Assembly: GCA_958419945.1 (NCBI GenBank)
Contig: CATZIC010000009.1
Span: 1 to 38,984, forward strand
DNA: 38,984 bases
Direction: 5' to 3'
Source of the DNA: an uncultured Clostridia bacterium
GTDB lineage: Bacteria; Bacillota; Clostridia; Christensenellales; Borkfalkiaceae
Numbering within the stretch: position 1 is the first letter of the stretch; the number at the start of each line of letters is the position of its first letter. The notes below the pieces were generated by a model. The model was not told the DNA's origin, did not search any database, and saw only the letters and a list, made by a program, of their open reading frames with translations. The position numbers and the translations under genes were made by a program. Of the stretch, positions 23,902 to 32,407 are shown one piece after another.

Positions 23902-25425
23902 TTAATTGTCATTCATATCGAAACTGCGATAACTTATAGCTTCCAAAAGATGCTTTTTCTGAATATTTTCAGAATAATCGAGGTCGGCGATGGTTCTTGC
24001 GACCTTTAAAATTCTGCTTCTTCCCCTTGCAGACAAATGCAAGGTTTCAAAGGATTTTTTGAAAAGTTTTTCGTCCTCTTGAGAAAGCTTGCAGTACTTT
24101 GCAAGTTCCCTCTCACTCATTTCCGCATTGGTGCGAATACCGTCTTCCAAAAAGCGTTCACGCTGAATTTTGCGTGCGGTATTTACCCTTGCACGGACTT
24201 TTTCGGAAGATTCTTCGAGGTCGGTTGAGACCAAATCGTCGTACTTTACGTTGTCAACGTGTATCTGTAAATCTATTCTGTCCAGCAGCGGTCCCGATAT
24301 CCTTGCACGATACTTTCTTATTTGCGCATCCGAACACTTGCATTCCGCATTCTCGGAACCGTAGTTTCCGCAAGGACAGGGGTTCATACTTGCACAAAGC
24401 ATAAATTTAGCGGGATATTTATTGCTTCCTTTCGCCCTCGAAACGGTTATTACGCCGTCCTCTATGGGCTGACGGAGGCACTCTAAAACAGTTCTTGCGT
24501 ATTCCGGCATTTCGTCAAGGAACAAAACGCCGTTGTTTGCAAGGCTTACAAGCCCCGGTAAAACGTTTGCGCCGCCGCCAACCAAAGATATCCTCGTTGC
24601 GGTGTGGTGCGGACTTATAAAGGGCCTTACCTTGACTATTCCGTCGGTACCGGCAAGATTGCCCGCTACCGAGTGAACGGCAGTGGTTTCCAAAGCTTCC
24701 TCGAAAGTCATGTCCGGCATTATGGACGGAATACATTTCGCGAGCATGGTTTTGCCTGCACCGGGGGCGCCTACCATCAAAATGTTGTGGCCGCCGCTTA
24801 CCGCAATTTCCAGCGCACGCTTTGCAATAAACTGCCCTTTTACGTATTTTAAGTCGTTTCGAAAATCCCTTTCTTCGGGCGGAAGAAATTTTTTGGTTTT
24901 GGTAACGGCTATTTCTTCCCCTTTAAAATACCTTACCGCTTCGTTTAAGTTAGAAACCGCTATTATTTTTATGCCGTCCACGTAGCAAGCCTCTTCTTCG
25001 TTGGCTTTCGGTATTATAAGGGTGGTAAATCCCTTTGATTTTGCGGCTAAACAGATTGGCAAAACCCCTGTAACGGGTCTTACTGCGCCGTCAAGCGACA
25101 GTTCGCCTAAAACTACTGTTTTGTCTATAGGTCTGTCCATGCCCGTTTCGGTCGCTCTCAAAAGAGAAATCGCTATGGCAAGATCTAATTTGGAACCTTC
25201 CTTTTTAACGTCCGCAGGGGCAAGGTTTACGGTGATGACGGCAACGGGAAAGTTTTTGCCCGAATTTTTTATTGCCGCACGCACCCTTTCTTTTGATTCC
25301 TTTACCGCAGTGTCGGCAAGCCCGACGATATCGAACTTGGGCATTCCGCGGGAAATATCTACTTCAACGTCTACGGGCAAGCCGTCTAATCCCTGCAAAG
25401 TGTAACTCGTGATTTTAGATAACAT
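23902..25425 (-). CDS. YifB/ComM family Mg-chelatase-like AAA ATPase
   Basis: 507 aa. Known members act as ring helicases for branch migration in transformation (ComM). An N-terminal Lon-like domain (ITSYTLQGLDGLPVDVEVD; VTVNLAPADVKKEGS) is followed by Walker A MVGAPGAGKTMLAKCIP, Walker B GVLFLDEMPEY, a Cys-rich loop MNPCPCGNYG, and a C-terminal Mg-chelatase helical domain (LSARGRSRILKVARTIADL). Ribosome site AAGAGGAAT. It is the promoter-proximal gene of the operon and is joined to dprA, a frequent pairing. Confidence 0.95.
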   Translation of the reverse strand: MLSKITSYTLQGLDGLPVDVEVDISRGMPKFDIVGLADTAVKESKERVRAAIKNSGKNFPVAVITVNLAPADVKKEGSKLDLAIAISLLRATETGMDRPIDKTVVLGELSLDGAVRPVTGVLPICLAAKSKGFTTLIIPKANEEEACYVDGIKIIAVSNLNEAVRYFKGEEIAVTKTKKFLPPEERDFRNDLKYVKGQFIAKRALEIAVSGGHNILMVGAPGAGKTMLAKCIPSIMPDMTFEEALETTAVHSVAGNLAGTDGIVKVRPFISPHHTATRISLVGGGANVLPGLVSLANNGVLFLDEMPEYARTVLECLRQPIEDGVITVSRAKGSNKYPAKFMLCASMNPCPCGNYGSENAECKCSDAQIRKYRARISGPLLDRIDLQIHVDNVKYDDLVSTDLEESSEKVRARVNTARKIQRERFLEDGIRTNAEMSERELAKYCKLSQEDEKLFKKSFETLHLSARGRSRILKVARTIADLDYSENIQKKHLLEAISYRSFDMNDN

Positions 25426-25553
25426 AAATTCCTCTTAAGCGATTAAATCTTCCGACTGCGTTAAACGCAACCGTTTGTTTTCGGTTAGAAAATTCCGAAA
25501 TTTAACTATACAAAGAAGCAAGAATCGAAGGAAGGTCGGATTTTCTACATTTT

Positions 25554-25582
25554 ATAATGCAACAATTTCCGAAAGTTGTCAA
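25554..25582 (-). promoter_or_regulatory. Promoter of the yifB-dprA-topA-trmFO-hslVU-hisS operon
   Basis: On the minus strand: -35 TTGACA (25577-25582), 17-bp spacer, -10 CATTAT (25554-25559, four of six consensus bases). The 25426-25767 gap between the divergent genes also contains a near-palindromic AT stretch with TATAAT at 25613-25618, which could serve the plus-strand genes but lacks a good -35. A small hairpin CCGAA-aagcg-TTCGG lies at 25713-25727. No other gene is seen there. Confidence 0.6.
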
Positions 25583-25767
25583 CGATTTTTTCAGCTATCT
25601 TTAATAATTATATATAATAATTGTCAGCAGTGTCGACATAGTTTGCGGGCTAAAGATGTTGGAAATCACTTTTAAAAACCGCTATACAAACTTGCTTAGA
25701 CATAGGGTTATACCGAAAAGCGTTCGGCTTTTACATAGTTTTTTCGTTTGGTAGCAAAATAACTTGT

Positions 25768-26454
25768 ATGCTTATTATTTTTATCCGTGCGATTATCGTG
25801 TTCGTAACCCTTATAATCATTATGCGGCTTATGGGTAAAAGGCAAATCGGAGAAATGCAGCCGTTCGAGTTCATTATTACCCTTCTTATTGCGGAACTTG
25901 CGTGCGTACCTATGACAGACGTATCCATTCCCCTTATTTACGGAATAGTATCTATCGTTGCGGTGTTTATACTGCATCAACTGCTTACTATTTTTGAGCA
26001 ATTAAGCGAAGGCTTTAAAGGGGTCGTGGACGGTAAACCGGCAGTCGTTATAAACAAACGCGGGGTGGATATAAAGGAACTTAAAAAGAACAATATGGAC
26101 GTGAGCGACCTTATAGAGTCCTTAAGGGGTACCGGAAATTTTTCCCTTGACGCAGTGCATTACGCTATTTACGAATCAAACGGAAAACTGTCGGTTTTGA
26201 AAAATGAAAACGCCGAGCCCGAGGAAGGGCTTCCGCTGCTACTTGTTTCGGAAGGCAAAATCGATAAAAAAAATTACTCGCTTATAAAACTTGACGAAAA
26301 GATTTTCGGGGATTTTTTAAAACAGAATCAGATTAAAAAGGTCGGTGATATAGAAGTTATGACGGTTTCTGGGACGGGAAAGGTTTACCTTCAACTAAAA
26401 TCCCAAAAATACAAAACCGTAAATATTAAACTTGCGGAGGGCGTAGAGTGGTAA
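25768..26454 (+). CDS. DUF421/YetF-like membrane protein
   Basis: 228 aa. Two to three N-terminal helices carry the family signature IMRLMGKRQIGEMQPFEFIITLLIAELACVPMTD. A short helix (about 53-72) comes next, then a cytoplasmic DUF421 domain with VDGKPAVVINKRGVDIKELKKN, DLIESLRGTGNF and the LDAVHYAIYESNGKLSVLK segment. The role is not established; the YetF family is linked with the spore or cell envelope in Bacillus. The ATG at 25768 fits the family's N-terminus, although its ribosome site is weak. It and the next gene are the only plus-strand protein genes in the window. Confidence 0.93.
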   Translation: MLIIFIRAIIVFVTLIIIMRLMGKRQIGEMQPFEFIITLLIAELACVPMTDVSIPLIYGIVSIVAVFILHQLLTIFEQLSEGFKGVVDGKPAVVINKRGVDIKELKKNNMDVSDLIESLRGTGNFSLDAVHYAIYESNGKLSVLKNENAEPEEGLPLLLVSEGKIDKKNYSLIKLDEKIFGDFLKQNQIKKVGDIEVMTVSGTGKVYLQLKSQKYKTVNIKLAEGVEW

Positions 26455-26825
26455 AATCTGTTATTACCGTAATAGTGGCAACGGCAATTATCGTGGCCGG
26501 AGCAATTTGGGAAAGCGTGAAACTTAATCAAACTTTTAACGAACTTATCGTTTGCATAGACGAAATAAACCTTAAACTTGAAGAGGATACCGCAAACAAA
26601 GACGACGTTCTCGCCCTGCAAAATCTGTGGATAGAAAAGAAAGAAGGTTTACACGTTTATATTCCGCATACCGAAATAAAAGAACTCGACCTATGGATTG
26701 CGGAAGCGGTAACCTACGTTAAGTACGGCAAAAACGACGAGGCTATTGCTAAATTGGAAGTTGTAAAAGAACTTTGCGAACAAATCCCGAAAACCTTTTC
26801 GGTTAAGTTTGAAAATTTGTTTTAA
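26448..26825 (+). CDS. DUF4363-like protein with N-terminal anchor
   Basis: 125 aa. One N-terminal membrane helix (VITVIVATAIIVAGAIW) is followed by an all-helical domain predicted outside the membrane, with IDEINLKLEEDTANKDDVLALQNLWIEKKEGL split over two helices and IKELDLWIAEAVTYVKYGKNDEAIAKLEVV at its centre. This matches the DUF4363 layout, and the gene pairs with DUF421 in other clostridia. Translation starts at GTG (26448) with GGAGG seven bases upstream, and overlaps the DUF421 gene by 7 bases. Function unknown. Confidence 0.88.
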   Translation: MVKSVITVIVATAIIVAGAIWESVKLNQTFNELIVCIDEINLKLEEDTANKDDVLALQNLWIEKKEGLHVYIPHTEIKELDLWIAEAVTYVKYGKNDEAIAKLEVVKELCEQIPKTFSVKFENLF

Positions 26826-26842
26826 AAAGCTAAATATGCTGT

Positions 26843-26868
26843 TAATCGACCTATAGGCAGACTTTTTG
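26843..26868 (+). repeat. 26-bp dispersed repeat family C, copy 1
   Basis: Diverged copy of TAACGGGCTTATAGGCGGAC followed by TTTTTG. It begins 18 bases after the DUF4363 stop. Confidence 0.55.
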
Positions 26869-26982
26869 CCTAACGACAAAGTGATATTCGTCTGCGACGA
26901 GTGATATTTTGACCTATGGTCAAAGTGATATTTGCCTTCGGCAAGTGATATTCGGAGATTGAAGCCGCTATTCGGTTTCAAT
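26866..26982. repeat. Array of different hairpins joined by a constant AGTGATATT linker
   Basis: The linker AGTGATATT occurs four times (26880-26888, 26900-26908, 26924-26932, 26944-26952). Each copy is preceded by a different small palindrome: TTGCC-taac-GACAA (one mismatch), CGTC-tgc-GACG, TTGACC-tat-GGTCAA and TGCC-ttc-GGCA. A larger hairpin ends the array: ATTGAAGCCG-ctatt-CGGTTTCAAT at 26958-26982. The stems share no sequence yet all pair. The array lies between the convergent DUF4363 and uvrA genes. Confidence 0.8.
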
Positions 26983-27026
26983 CGGCGAGTTTGAATAAGG
27001 ATTTGAAAAAATATTAAAAAGGTAAA

Positions 27027-27052
27027 TAACGGGCTTATAGGCGGACTTTTTG
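27027..27052 (+). repeat. 26-bp dispersed repeat family C, copy 2
   Basis: TAACGGGCTTATAGGCGGAC followed by TTTTTG, the best match to the consensus. It lies just past the uvrA terminator. Confidence 0.6.
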
Positions 27053-27056
27053 AATA

Positions 27057-27092
27057 TAAAAAAGCGGCTGTGCTTTAATAAACACAGTCGCT
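27057..27092 (-). terminator. Terminator of uvrBA
   Basis: On the minus strand the stem AGCGACTGTG pairs with CACAGCCGCT through one G-U pair (27063-27072 with 27083-27092, 10-nt loop) and is followed by TTTTTATA. It begins 5 bases past the uvrA stop codon. Confidence 0.9.
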
Positions 27093-27096
27093 ATTT

Positions 27097-29910
27097 TTAT
27101 AGGATTTTTTTAAGGAATTGGCCTGTATAGCTGCTTTCGTGCTTTGCAATTTCCTCGGGCGTGCCTGTGGCAATTACCGTGCCGCCGCCGTCTCCCCCTT
27201 CGGGGCCGAGGTCTACTATATAGTCGGCAATTTTTATTACGTCAAGATTGTGTTCTATGACGATAACCGTATTGCCGTTATCCCTTAACTTATAAAGTAT
27301 GTCGATAAGTTTCGATACGTCGTATGAATGAAGCCCCGTCGTAGGTTCGTCGAGGATATAAAGGGTTTTGCCGGTTGCCCGTCTTGATAACTCGGTTGCA
27401 AGTTTTACCCTTTGCGCCTCCCCGCCGGATAGAGTAGTGGCAGGCTGTCCCAGTTTGATATATCCGAGGCCGACGTCTTGTAAGCATTTGACTTTTGAAT
27501 AAATGCGCTGAATGTTTTCGAAATAATCGACGGCTTCGTCAACGGTCATATCTAGAACGTCGGATATAGACTTTCCTTTATACTTAACCTGCAAAGTTTC
27601 ACGGTTGTAACGCTGACCTTTGCAGACCTCGCAGGTAACGAAAACGTCGGGTAAAAAGTTCATGGGAATCTTTATAATTCCGTCCCCTTCGCAATGTTCG
27701 CAACGGCCGCCGGATACGTTAAAGGAAAATCTTCCTGCCTTGTATCCCCTTTCCTTTGCGTCGGGCGTGGAGGCGAAAAGTTCACGTATATACCCGAAAA
27801 CGCCTGTATAAGTGGCGGGGTTGGAGCGAGGTGTTCTGCCTATCGGAGATTGATCGATATTGATTACTTTATCGAAATATTCTATCCCGGAAACCGCCTT
27901 ACAGCCGTCAACACTGTCCTTACTGTGGGAAATTTTAGCGTTGACTGCGGGATAGAGGGTTTCGTTAATAAGGCTTGATTTACCGCTTCCCGATACACCG
28001 GTCACTGCACAAATAACGCCTACGGGGATATCCACGTTTATGTTTTTGAGATTGTTTTTAACCGCACCTTTTATGGAAAGGTATCTGCCGTCGGGCTGTT
28101 TACGGCAAGCAGGAACGGCTATCGTTCTTCTTCCCGCAAGATAGTCCCCAGTAATGGAATCGGGACAGGCGGCAATGTCTTTAGGACTTCCGCAAGCGAC
28201 TACGCTTCCGCCGTGCACCCCTGCTTTGGGACCTATATCCACTATAAAGTCCGCAGATTTTATGGTGTCTTCGTCGTGTTCGACTACTATAAGGGTATTA
28301 CCTAAATCACGAAGGTTTTTAAGTGTAGCAAGAAGCTTTTCGTTATCTCTCTGGTGAAGCCCGATTGAAGGCTCGTCCAAAATATAAAGTACGCCTGTAA
28401 GGCCGCTTCCTATCTGCGTAGCTAAGCGGATACGCTGTGATTCCCCGCCCGAAAGGGTGCTTGCAGAGCGTGATAAAGTAAGATAATCAAGCCCGACGTT
28501 TAACAAAAAATTAAGCCTTGCTTTGATTTCTTTAAGTATCGGCGTGGCGATTATTTTTTCGCTTTCGGAAAGAGAAAGTGAGGCTATATGCCCGTTAACG
28601 CCATTTATTGACCTATTACAAAGGTCGTCTATGTTGAGTCCGCCGACGGTTACGGCTAATGCTTTATCGGAAAGTCTTTTGCCGTGGCAAGCGCTGCAAG
28701 GGGTCTTTACCATGTACTTTTCAAGTTCCCCTTTTATATACTCGCTAGTGGTTTCACGGTACCTTCTCTCTAAGTTTGGGATAACCCCTTCATACCTGCT
28801 TAAAAAGGTTCCTTTTGAAGTCCTCGTGGCGTAACTGACTTCTATTTTTTCGCCGTCGTTACCGTATAAAAGCATATGAATTATGTCTTTCGGAAGGTCT
28901 TTAACGGGTGTGTCGAGGCTGAAACCGTAACGTTTTGAAAGGGCACGGAACATCATTTCCGACATTTTGCCGGTATCCATATTCCAACCGCTTACCGACA
29001 TTGCGCCTTCTCGTAGACTCTTATTCCAATCCTTAACAACCTTATCAACGTCGAAGGAATCTTTATAGCCAAGCCCGTAACATTCCGGACATGCGCCGAA
29101 AGGGTTATTGAAGGAAAAAAGCCTCGGCTCCAGTTCTTCCATGCTTATTCCGCAGTCGGGGCAGGAATACTTTGTGGAATACAAAGTGGAATTACCGTCG
29201 CACTCGATCATAACCAGCCCGTCGGCAAGTTTTACTGCCGTTTCGATACTGTCGGTAAGGCGTTTTTCTATGCCTTCCTTTATAACAAGCCTGTCTACTA
29301 CGAGGTTTATATTATGTTTTATGTTTTTTTCGAGTTTTATGTCGTCCGTAAGTTCGTAGACGGTGCCGTCGATTTCCACACGAACGAATCCGCTTTTACG
29401 ATAACTATCGAGTTCGGTTTTAAACTCCCCTTTTCTGCCTCTTACAACGGGGGCGTTCACCAAAATTTTGGACCTTTCCGGCATAAGTTTTACCCTGTCG
29501 ACGATTTGGTCCACCGTCTGGCGGGATATGACCCTACCACAACGAGGACAGTGCGGAACGCCTATCCTTGCGTACAAAAGTCTTAAATAATCGTAGATTT
29601 CCGTAACCGTGCCTACAGTTGAGCGCGGGTTGTTATTTGTGGTTTTTTGGTCGATCGCGATTGCAGGTGAAAGTCCTTCTATTCTGTCGACGTCCGGCTT
29701 GGACATCTGTCCCAAAAACATTCTTGCGTAACTAGATAAGCTTTCCATGTATCTTCTTTGCCCTTCCGCAAAAATGGTGTCGAACGCCAAAGTGGACTTT
29801 CCGCTGCCGGAAAGCCCCGTAAATACCACTAATTTATCCCTTGGAATATCTAAATCTATATTTTTTAAGTTGTTTTCACGTGCGCCGCGAATTGTAATGT
29901 AATTTTTCAT
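27097..29910 (-). CDS. uvrA: Excinuclease ABC subunit A
   Basis: 937 aa damage-recognition ATPase of nucleotide excision repair. Two ABC modules: Walker A FTGLSGSGKSTLAFD near residue 31 and TGVSGSGKSSLINE near 640. The signature segments are LSGGESQRIRLA and LSGGEAQRVKLA. Zinc modules are shown by CPRCGRVISR, CPDCGISMEE and CEHCEGDGII with CEVCKGQRYN. Length is typical. The start codon directly follows the uvrB stop, so they form one operon. Confidence 0.98.
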   Translation of the reverse strand: MKNYITIRGARENNLKNIDLDIPRDKLVVFTGLSGSGKSTLAFDTIFAEGQRRYMESLSSYARMFLGQMSKPDVDRIEGLSPAIAIDQKTTNNNPRSTVGTVTEIYDYLRLLYARIGVPHCPRCGRVISRQTVDQIVDRVKLMPERSKILVNAPVVRGRKGEFKTELDSYRKSGFVRVEIDGTVYELTDDIKLEKNIKHNINLVVDRLVIKEGIEKRLTDSIETAVKLADGLVMIECDGNSTLYSTKYSCPDCGISMEELEPRLFSFNNPFGACPECYGLGYKDSFDVDKVVKDWNKSLREGAMSVSGWNMDTGKMSEMMFRALSKRYGFSLDTPVKDLPKDIIHMLLYGNDGEKIEVSYATRTSKGTFLSRYEGVIPNLERRYRETTSEYIKGELEKYMVKTPCSACHGKRLSDKALAVTVGGLNIDDLCNRSINGVNGHIASLSLSESEKIIATPILKEIKARLNFLLNVGLDYLTLSRSASTLSGGESQRIRLATQIGSGLTGVLYILDEPSIGLHQRDNEKLLATLKNLRDLGNTLIVVEHDEDTIKSADFIVDIGPKAGVHGGSVVACGSPKDIAACPDSITGDYLAGRRTIAVPACRKQPDGRYLSIKGAVKNNLKNINVDIPVGVICAVTGVSGSGKSSLINETLYPAVNAKISHSKDSVDGCKAVSGIEYFDKVINIDQSPIGRTPRSNPATYTGVFGYIRELFASTPDAKERGYKAGRFSFNVSGGRCEHCEGDGIIKIPMNFLPDVFVTCEVCKGQRYNRETLQVKYKGKSISDVLDMTVDEAVDYFENIQRIYSKVKCLQDVGLGYIKLGQPATTLSGGEAQRVKLATELSRRATGKTLYILDEPTTGLHSYDVSKLIDILYKLRDNGNTVIVIEHNLDVIKIADYIVDLGPEGGDGGGTVIATGTPEEIAKHESSYTGQFLKKIL

Positions 29911-31866
29911 TTATTTCCGTAATTTTTTCTTTAATTCCGTAATGGTATCCCTTATTTCTATACATCGTTCGAAATCGAGAGATGATGAAAAGACCTTCAA
30001 AAGCCCCTTAAGCCTTTCGATTTCCTGCGGGATATCCTGCATCTTTATGTCGCCGACCTTGCTTGATTTTTTGGTGATTTCAAGGTTTTGGCGTACTTCT
30101 TTTATGATTGTTTTAGGCACTATGCCGTGCGCTTTGTTGTAATCCTCTTGAGTTTTGCGGCGGCGCTTGGTTTCGTCGATTGCGCGCTTCATACTGCCCG
30201 TTATAACGTCCGCATACATGATAACTCTGCCTTCGGCGTTACGGGCGGTTCTTCCCACCGTCTGTATAAGCGCGGTGTCGCTACGCAGAAAGCCCTCCTT
30301 ATCCGCATCGAGTATGGCAACGAGTTTGACTTCGGGTAAATCCAAGCCCTCTCTTAAAAGGTTGATACCTATAAGCACGTTGATTTCGCCCGTTCTTAAT
30401 TCGTTTATGATGTCGATACGCTCTAACGTATCGATATCGCTGTGCATGTACCTTACTTTATGGCCGTGTTCCTTTAAGTAGTCGGTAAGGCTTTCCGCCA
30501 TTTTTTTGGTTAGCGTAGTTACAAGCACCCTGCCGCCTTCGCCTACTACTTTTACGATTTCGTCGTTAAGGTCGTCTATCTGCCCTTCGGTTTTTCTGAC
30601 CTCTATCGGCGGGTCCAAAAGACCGGTCGGACGGATAAGCTGTTCCACCGTCTGGTCGGATAAACCGAGTTCGTATGGGTTTGGCGTTGCCGAAACGCAG
30701 ATTATCTGCGGAATACGGGCTTCGAATTCTTCGAATTTTAAAGGTCTGTTATCGAATGCGCTTTTTAGTCTGAAACCGTAATCGACAAGGTTGGTTTTTC
30801 TCGACCTGTCGCCGTTATACATTGCACGAAGCTGAGGAAGCGTCATATGGCTTTCGTCAACGATGATAAGAAAATCGTCCGGAAAGTAGTCCAAAAGGGT
30901 AAAAGGCGGCTCGCCGGGGACCCTGCCGTCAAAATAGCGGCTGTAATTTTCCACGCCACTGCAATAACCGATTTCCGACATCATTTCTATATCGTAGTTG
31001 GTGCGCTGATTGAGCCTTTGCGCTTCTAAAAGTTTGCCGTTATTTTTTAAGTCTTCAACCTCGACTTCCATATCCTTGCGGATTTGGTTAAGTGCTGCGG
31101 AAAGTTTTTCGCTTCCGACGGCGTAATGGGAGGCGGGGAAAATCGCAACGTGGTTAAGTTCGCTTAAAACGTTGCCTGTAACGTAATCGGTTTCGCAAAT
31201 CCTGTCGATTTCGTCGCCGAAAAATTCCACACGGATAACGACTTCGGAATTCGAGGACGGGAAAATATCCACCGTGTCGCCGCGAACCCTAAATGAAGAA
31301 CGCTGAAAATCCACGTCCCGACGCTCATACTGTATGTCGATAAGTTTTCTTAAAAGTGCATCACGGCTTATTTCCATGCCCGGACGAAGGGAAACGGACA
31401 GCCGATAATATTCTTCGGGGGCGCCGAGACCGTATATACAGGAAACGGAGGCAACCACTATTACGTCCCGACGTTCTGCAAGCGAACAGGTCGCACTGTG
31501 GCGTAGTTTATCGATTTCGTCGTTTATGGAAAGGTCCTTTTCGATATACGTGTCCGTGCTTGGAATGTAGGATTCCGGCTGATAATAGTCGTAATATGAA
31601 ACGAAATATTCCACACGGTTTTCGGGGAAAAATTCCTTAAATTCGCTGCAAAGTTGAGCGGCAAGGGTTTTGTTGTGCGCTATTACCAAAGTCGGCCTTT
31701 CGCAATTCGCGATAACGTTTGCCATAGTAAAAGTTTTACCGCTGCCCGTAACACCGACTAAGACCTGCGTCCTTAATCCGTCTTTTACGCCCTCGGTAAG
31801 TTTTTCTATTGCCTGCGGCTGATCACCGGTCGGCTTAAATTTACTTTGTAACTTGAATAACGACAT
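29911..31866 (-). CDS. uvrB: Excinuclease ABC subunit B
   Basis: 651 aa helicase-like subunit that verifies damage and recruits UvrC. It opens MSLFKLQSKFKPTGDQPQAI. Walker A is GVTGSGKTFTMAN, the beta-hairpin region is SYYDYYQPESYIPSTDTYIE, DESH is present, helicase motif VI is QTVGRTARNAEGRV, and a C-terminal UVR domain (IERLKGLLKVFSSSLDFERC) ends it. I chose the ATG at 31866, with AAGGGAT upstream, because the longer frame adds 19 residues not found in the family and would start in the promoter leader. A LexA-like box covers the likely transcription start. Confidence 0.98.
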   Translation of the reverse strand: MSLFKLQSKFKPTGDQPQAIEKLTEGVKDGLRTQVLVGVTGSGKTFTMANVIANCERPTLVIAHNKTLAAQLCSEFKEFFPENRVEYFVSYYDYYQPESYIPSTDTYIEKDLSINDEIDKLRHSATCSLAERRDVIVVASVSCIYGLGAPEEYYRLSVSLRPGMEISRDALLRKLIDIQYERRDVDFQRSSFRVRGDTVDIFPSSNSEVVIRVEFFGDEIDRICETDYVTGNVLSELNHVAIFPASHYAVGSEKLSAALNQIRKDMEVEVEDLKNNGKLLEAQRLNQRTNYDIEMMSEIGYCSGVENYSRYFDGRVPGEPPFTLLDYFPDDFLIIVDESHMTLPQLRAMYNGDRSRKTNLVDYGFRLKSAFDNRPLKFEEFEARIPQIICVSATPNPYELGLSDQTVEQLIRPTGLLDPPIEVRKTEGQIDDLNDEIVKVVGEGGRVLVTTLTKKMAESLTDYLKEHGHKVRYMHSDIDTLERIDIINELRTGEINVLIGINLLREGLDLPEVKLVAILDADKEGFLRSDTALIQTVGRTARNAEGRVIMYADVITGSMKRAIDETKRRRKTQEDYNKAHGIVPKTIIKEVRQNLEITKKSSKVGDIKMQDIPQEIERLKGLLKVFSSSLDFERCIEIRDTITELKKKLRK

Positions 31867-31960
31867 CGTTTTATCCCTTTTAAGCGGTAAACTGCTTCGA
31901 TTTGCACTAAAAATAGAGGTCAAATTTTGCTCAAAGCATAACTTTCATACCGCTCAAATG

Positions 31961-31974
31961 CGAACATATATTCT
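31961..31974 (-). promoter_or_regulatory. LexA (SOS) box of uvrBA
   Basis: CGAACATATATTCT matches the Gram-positive LexA/DinR pattern CGAACNNNNGTTCG in the first half fully and in the second half at three of five bases. It abuts the -10 element on its downstream side and so overlaps the transcription start, where a repressor would block initiation. uvrB is a known SOS gene in Bacillota. Confidence 0.7.
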
Positions 31975-32003
31975 ATTATAACACAACGCTTTTACGATAT
32001 AAA
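31975..32003 (-). promoter_or_regulatory. Promoter of uvrBA
   Basis: On the minus strand: -35 TTTATA (31998-32003, four of six), 17-bp spacer, -10 TATAAT (31975-31980). Confidence 0.7.
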
Positions 32004-32053
32004 GCATTTTTAAGCTGTTTTTGGGGTGATTTTTAAGATTTTAGCTCCCTTTT

Positions 32054-32407
32054 TCAGAACAAAAAAAACAATAGTCTGCCCACCAAAAAGGTAATAAAGC
32101 CGGTTACCACCGCAAAAAAAATTTTGCTTATTATCGTACGCTTTTGCTGTTCGGACTCACGACGGAAGGAATAGCCTTTACTTAAAAGGTTTATACAAAA
32201 AATTTCCTCACCGTTTTTGTCGCAGGTGATAAGGTCGTAGTAGTTATCAAGCTCTAAAGATTTTACGGTGGATTTTATTTTTGCATCCGAAAGCGTATGC
32301 TTTTTCAAATGGGCTTGAATTTCCTCCGTGGAAATCAGGCACGAGCCTTTGTTACCGCACTTTTCATAGATTACGGACATAATGGATTTTTCGGTTTTAT
32401 TCAGCAT
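32054..32407 (-). CDS. Small winged-helix-like protein with C-terminal membrane anchor (copy 2)
   Basis: 117 aa. Residues 1-75 look like a small winged-helix domain: EKSIMSVIYEKC, LISTEEIQAHLKKHTLSDAKI, TVKSLELDNYYDLITCDKNG, then EIFCINLLSKGYSF. A charged linker (RRESEQQKR) precedes one C-terminal hydrophobic helix (about 92-117, ISKIFFAVVTGFITFLVGRL), so it is predicted to be tail-anchored with its head in the cytoplasm. The layout mirrors the upstream gene, which it overlaps by 7 bases. No family recognised; function unknown. Confidence 0.75.
   Translation of the reverse strand: MLNKTEKSIMSVIYEKCGNKGSCLISTEEIQAHLKKHTLSDAKIKSTVKSLELDNYYDLITCDKNGEEIFCINLLSKGYSFRRESEQQKRTIISKIFFAVVTGFITFLVGRLLFFLF

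Noticed and set aside
26866..26982. CRISPR-like array.
   Set aside because: The constant unit is only 9 bases, the variable segments are 11-15-base palindromes, and there are no cas genes.
31867..31923. Longer uvrB start at 31923.
   Set aside because: The added 19 residues do not resemble UvrB, and the ATG at 31866 has a ribosome site.
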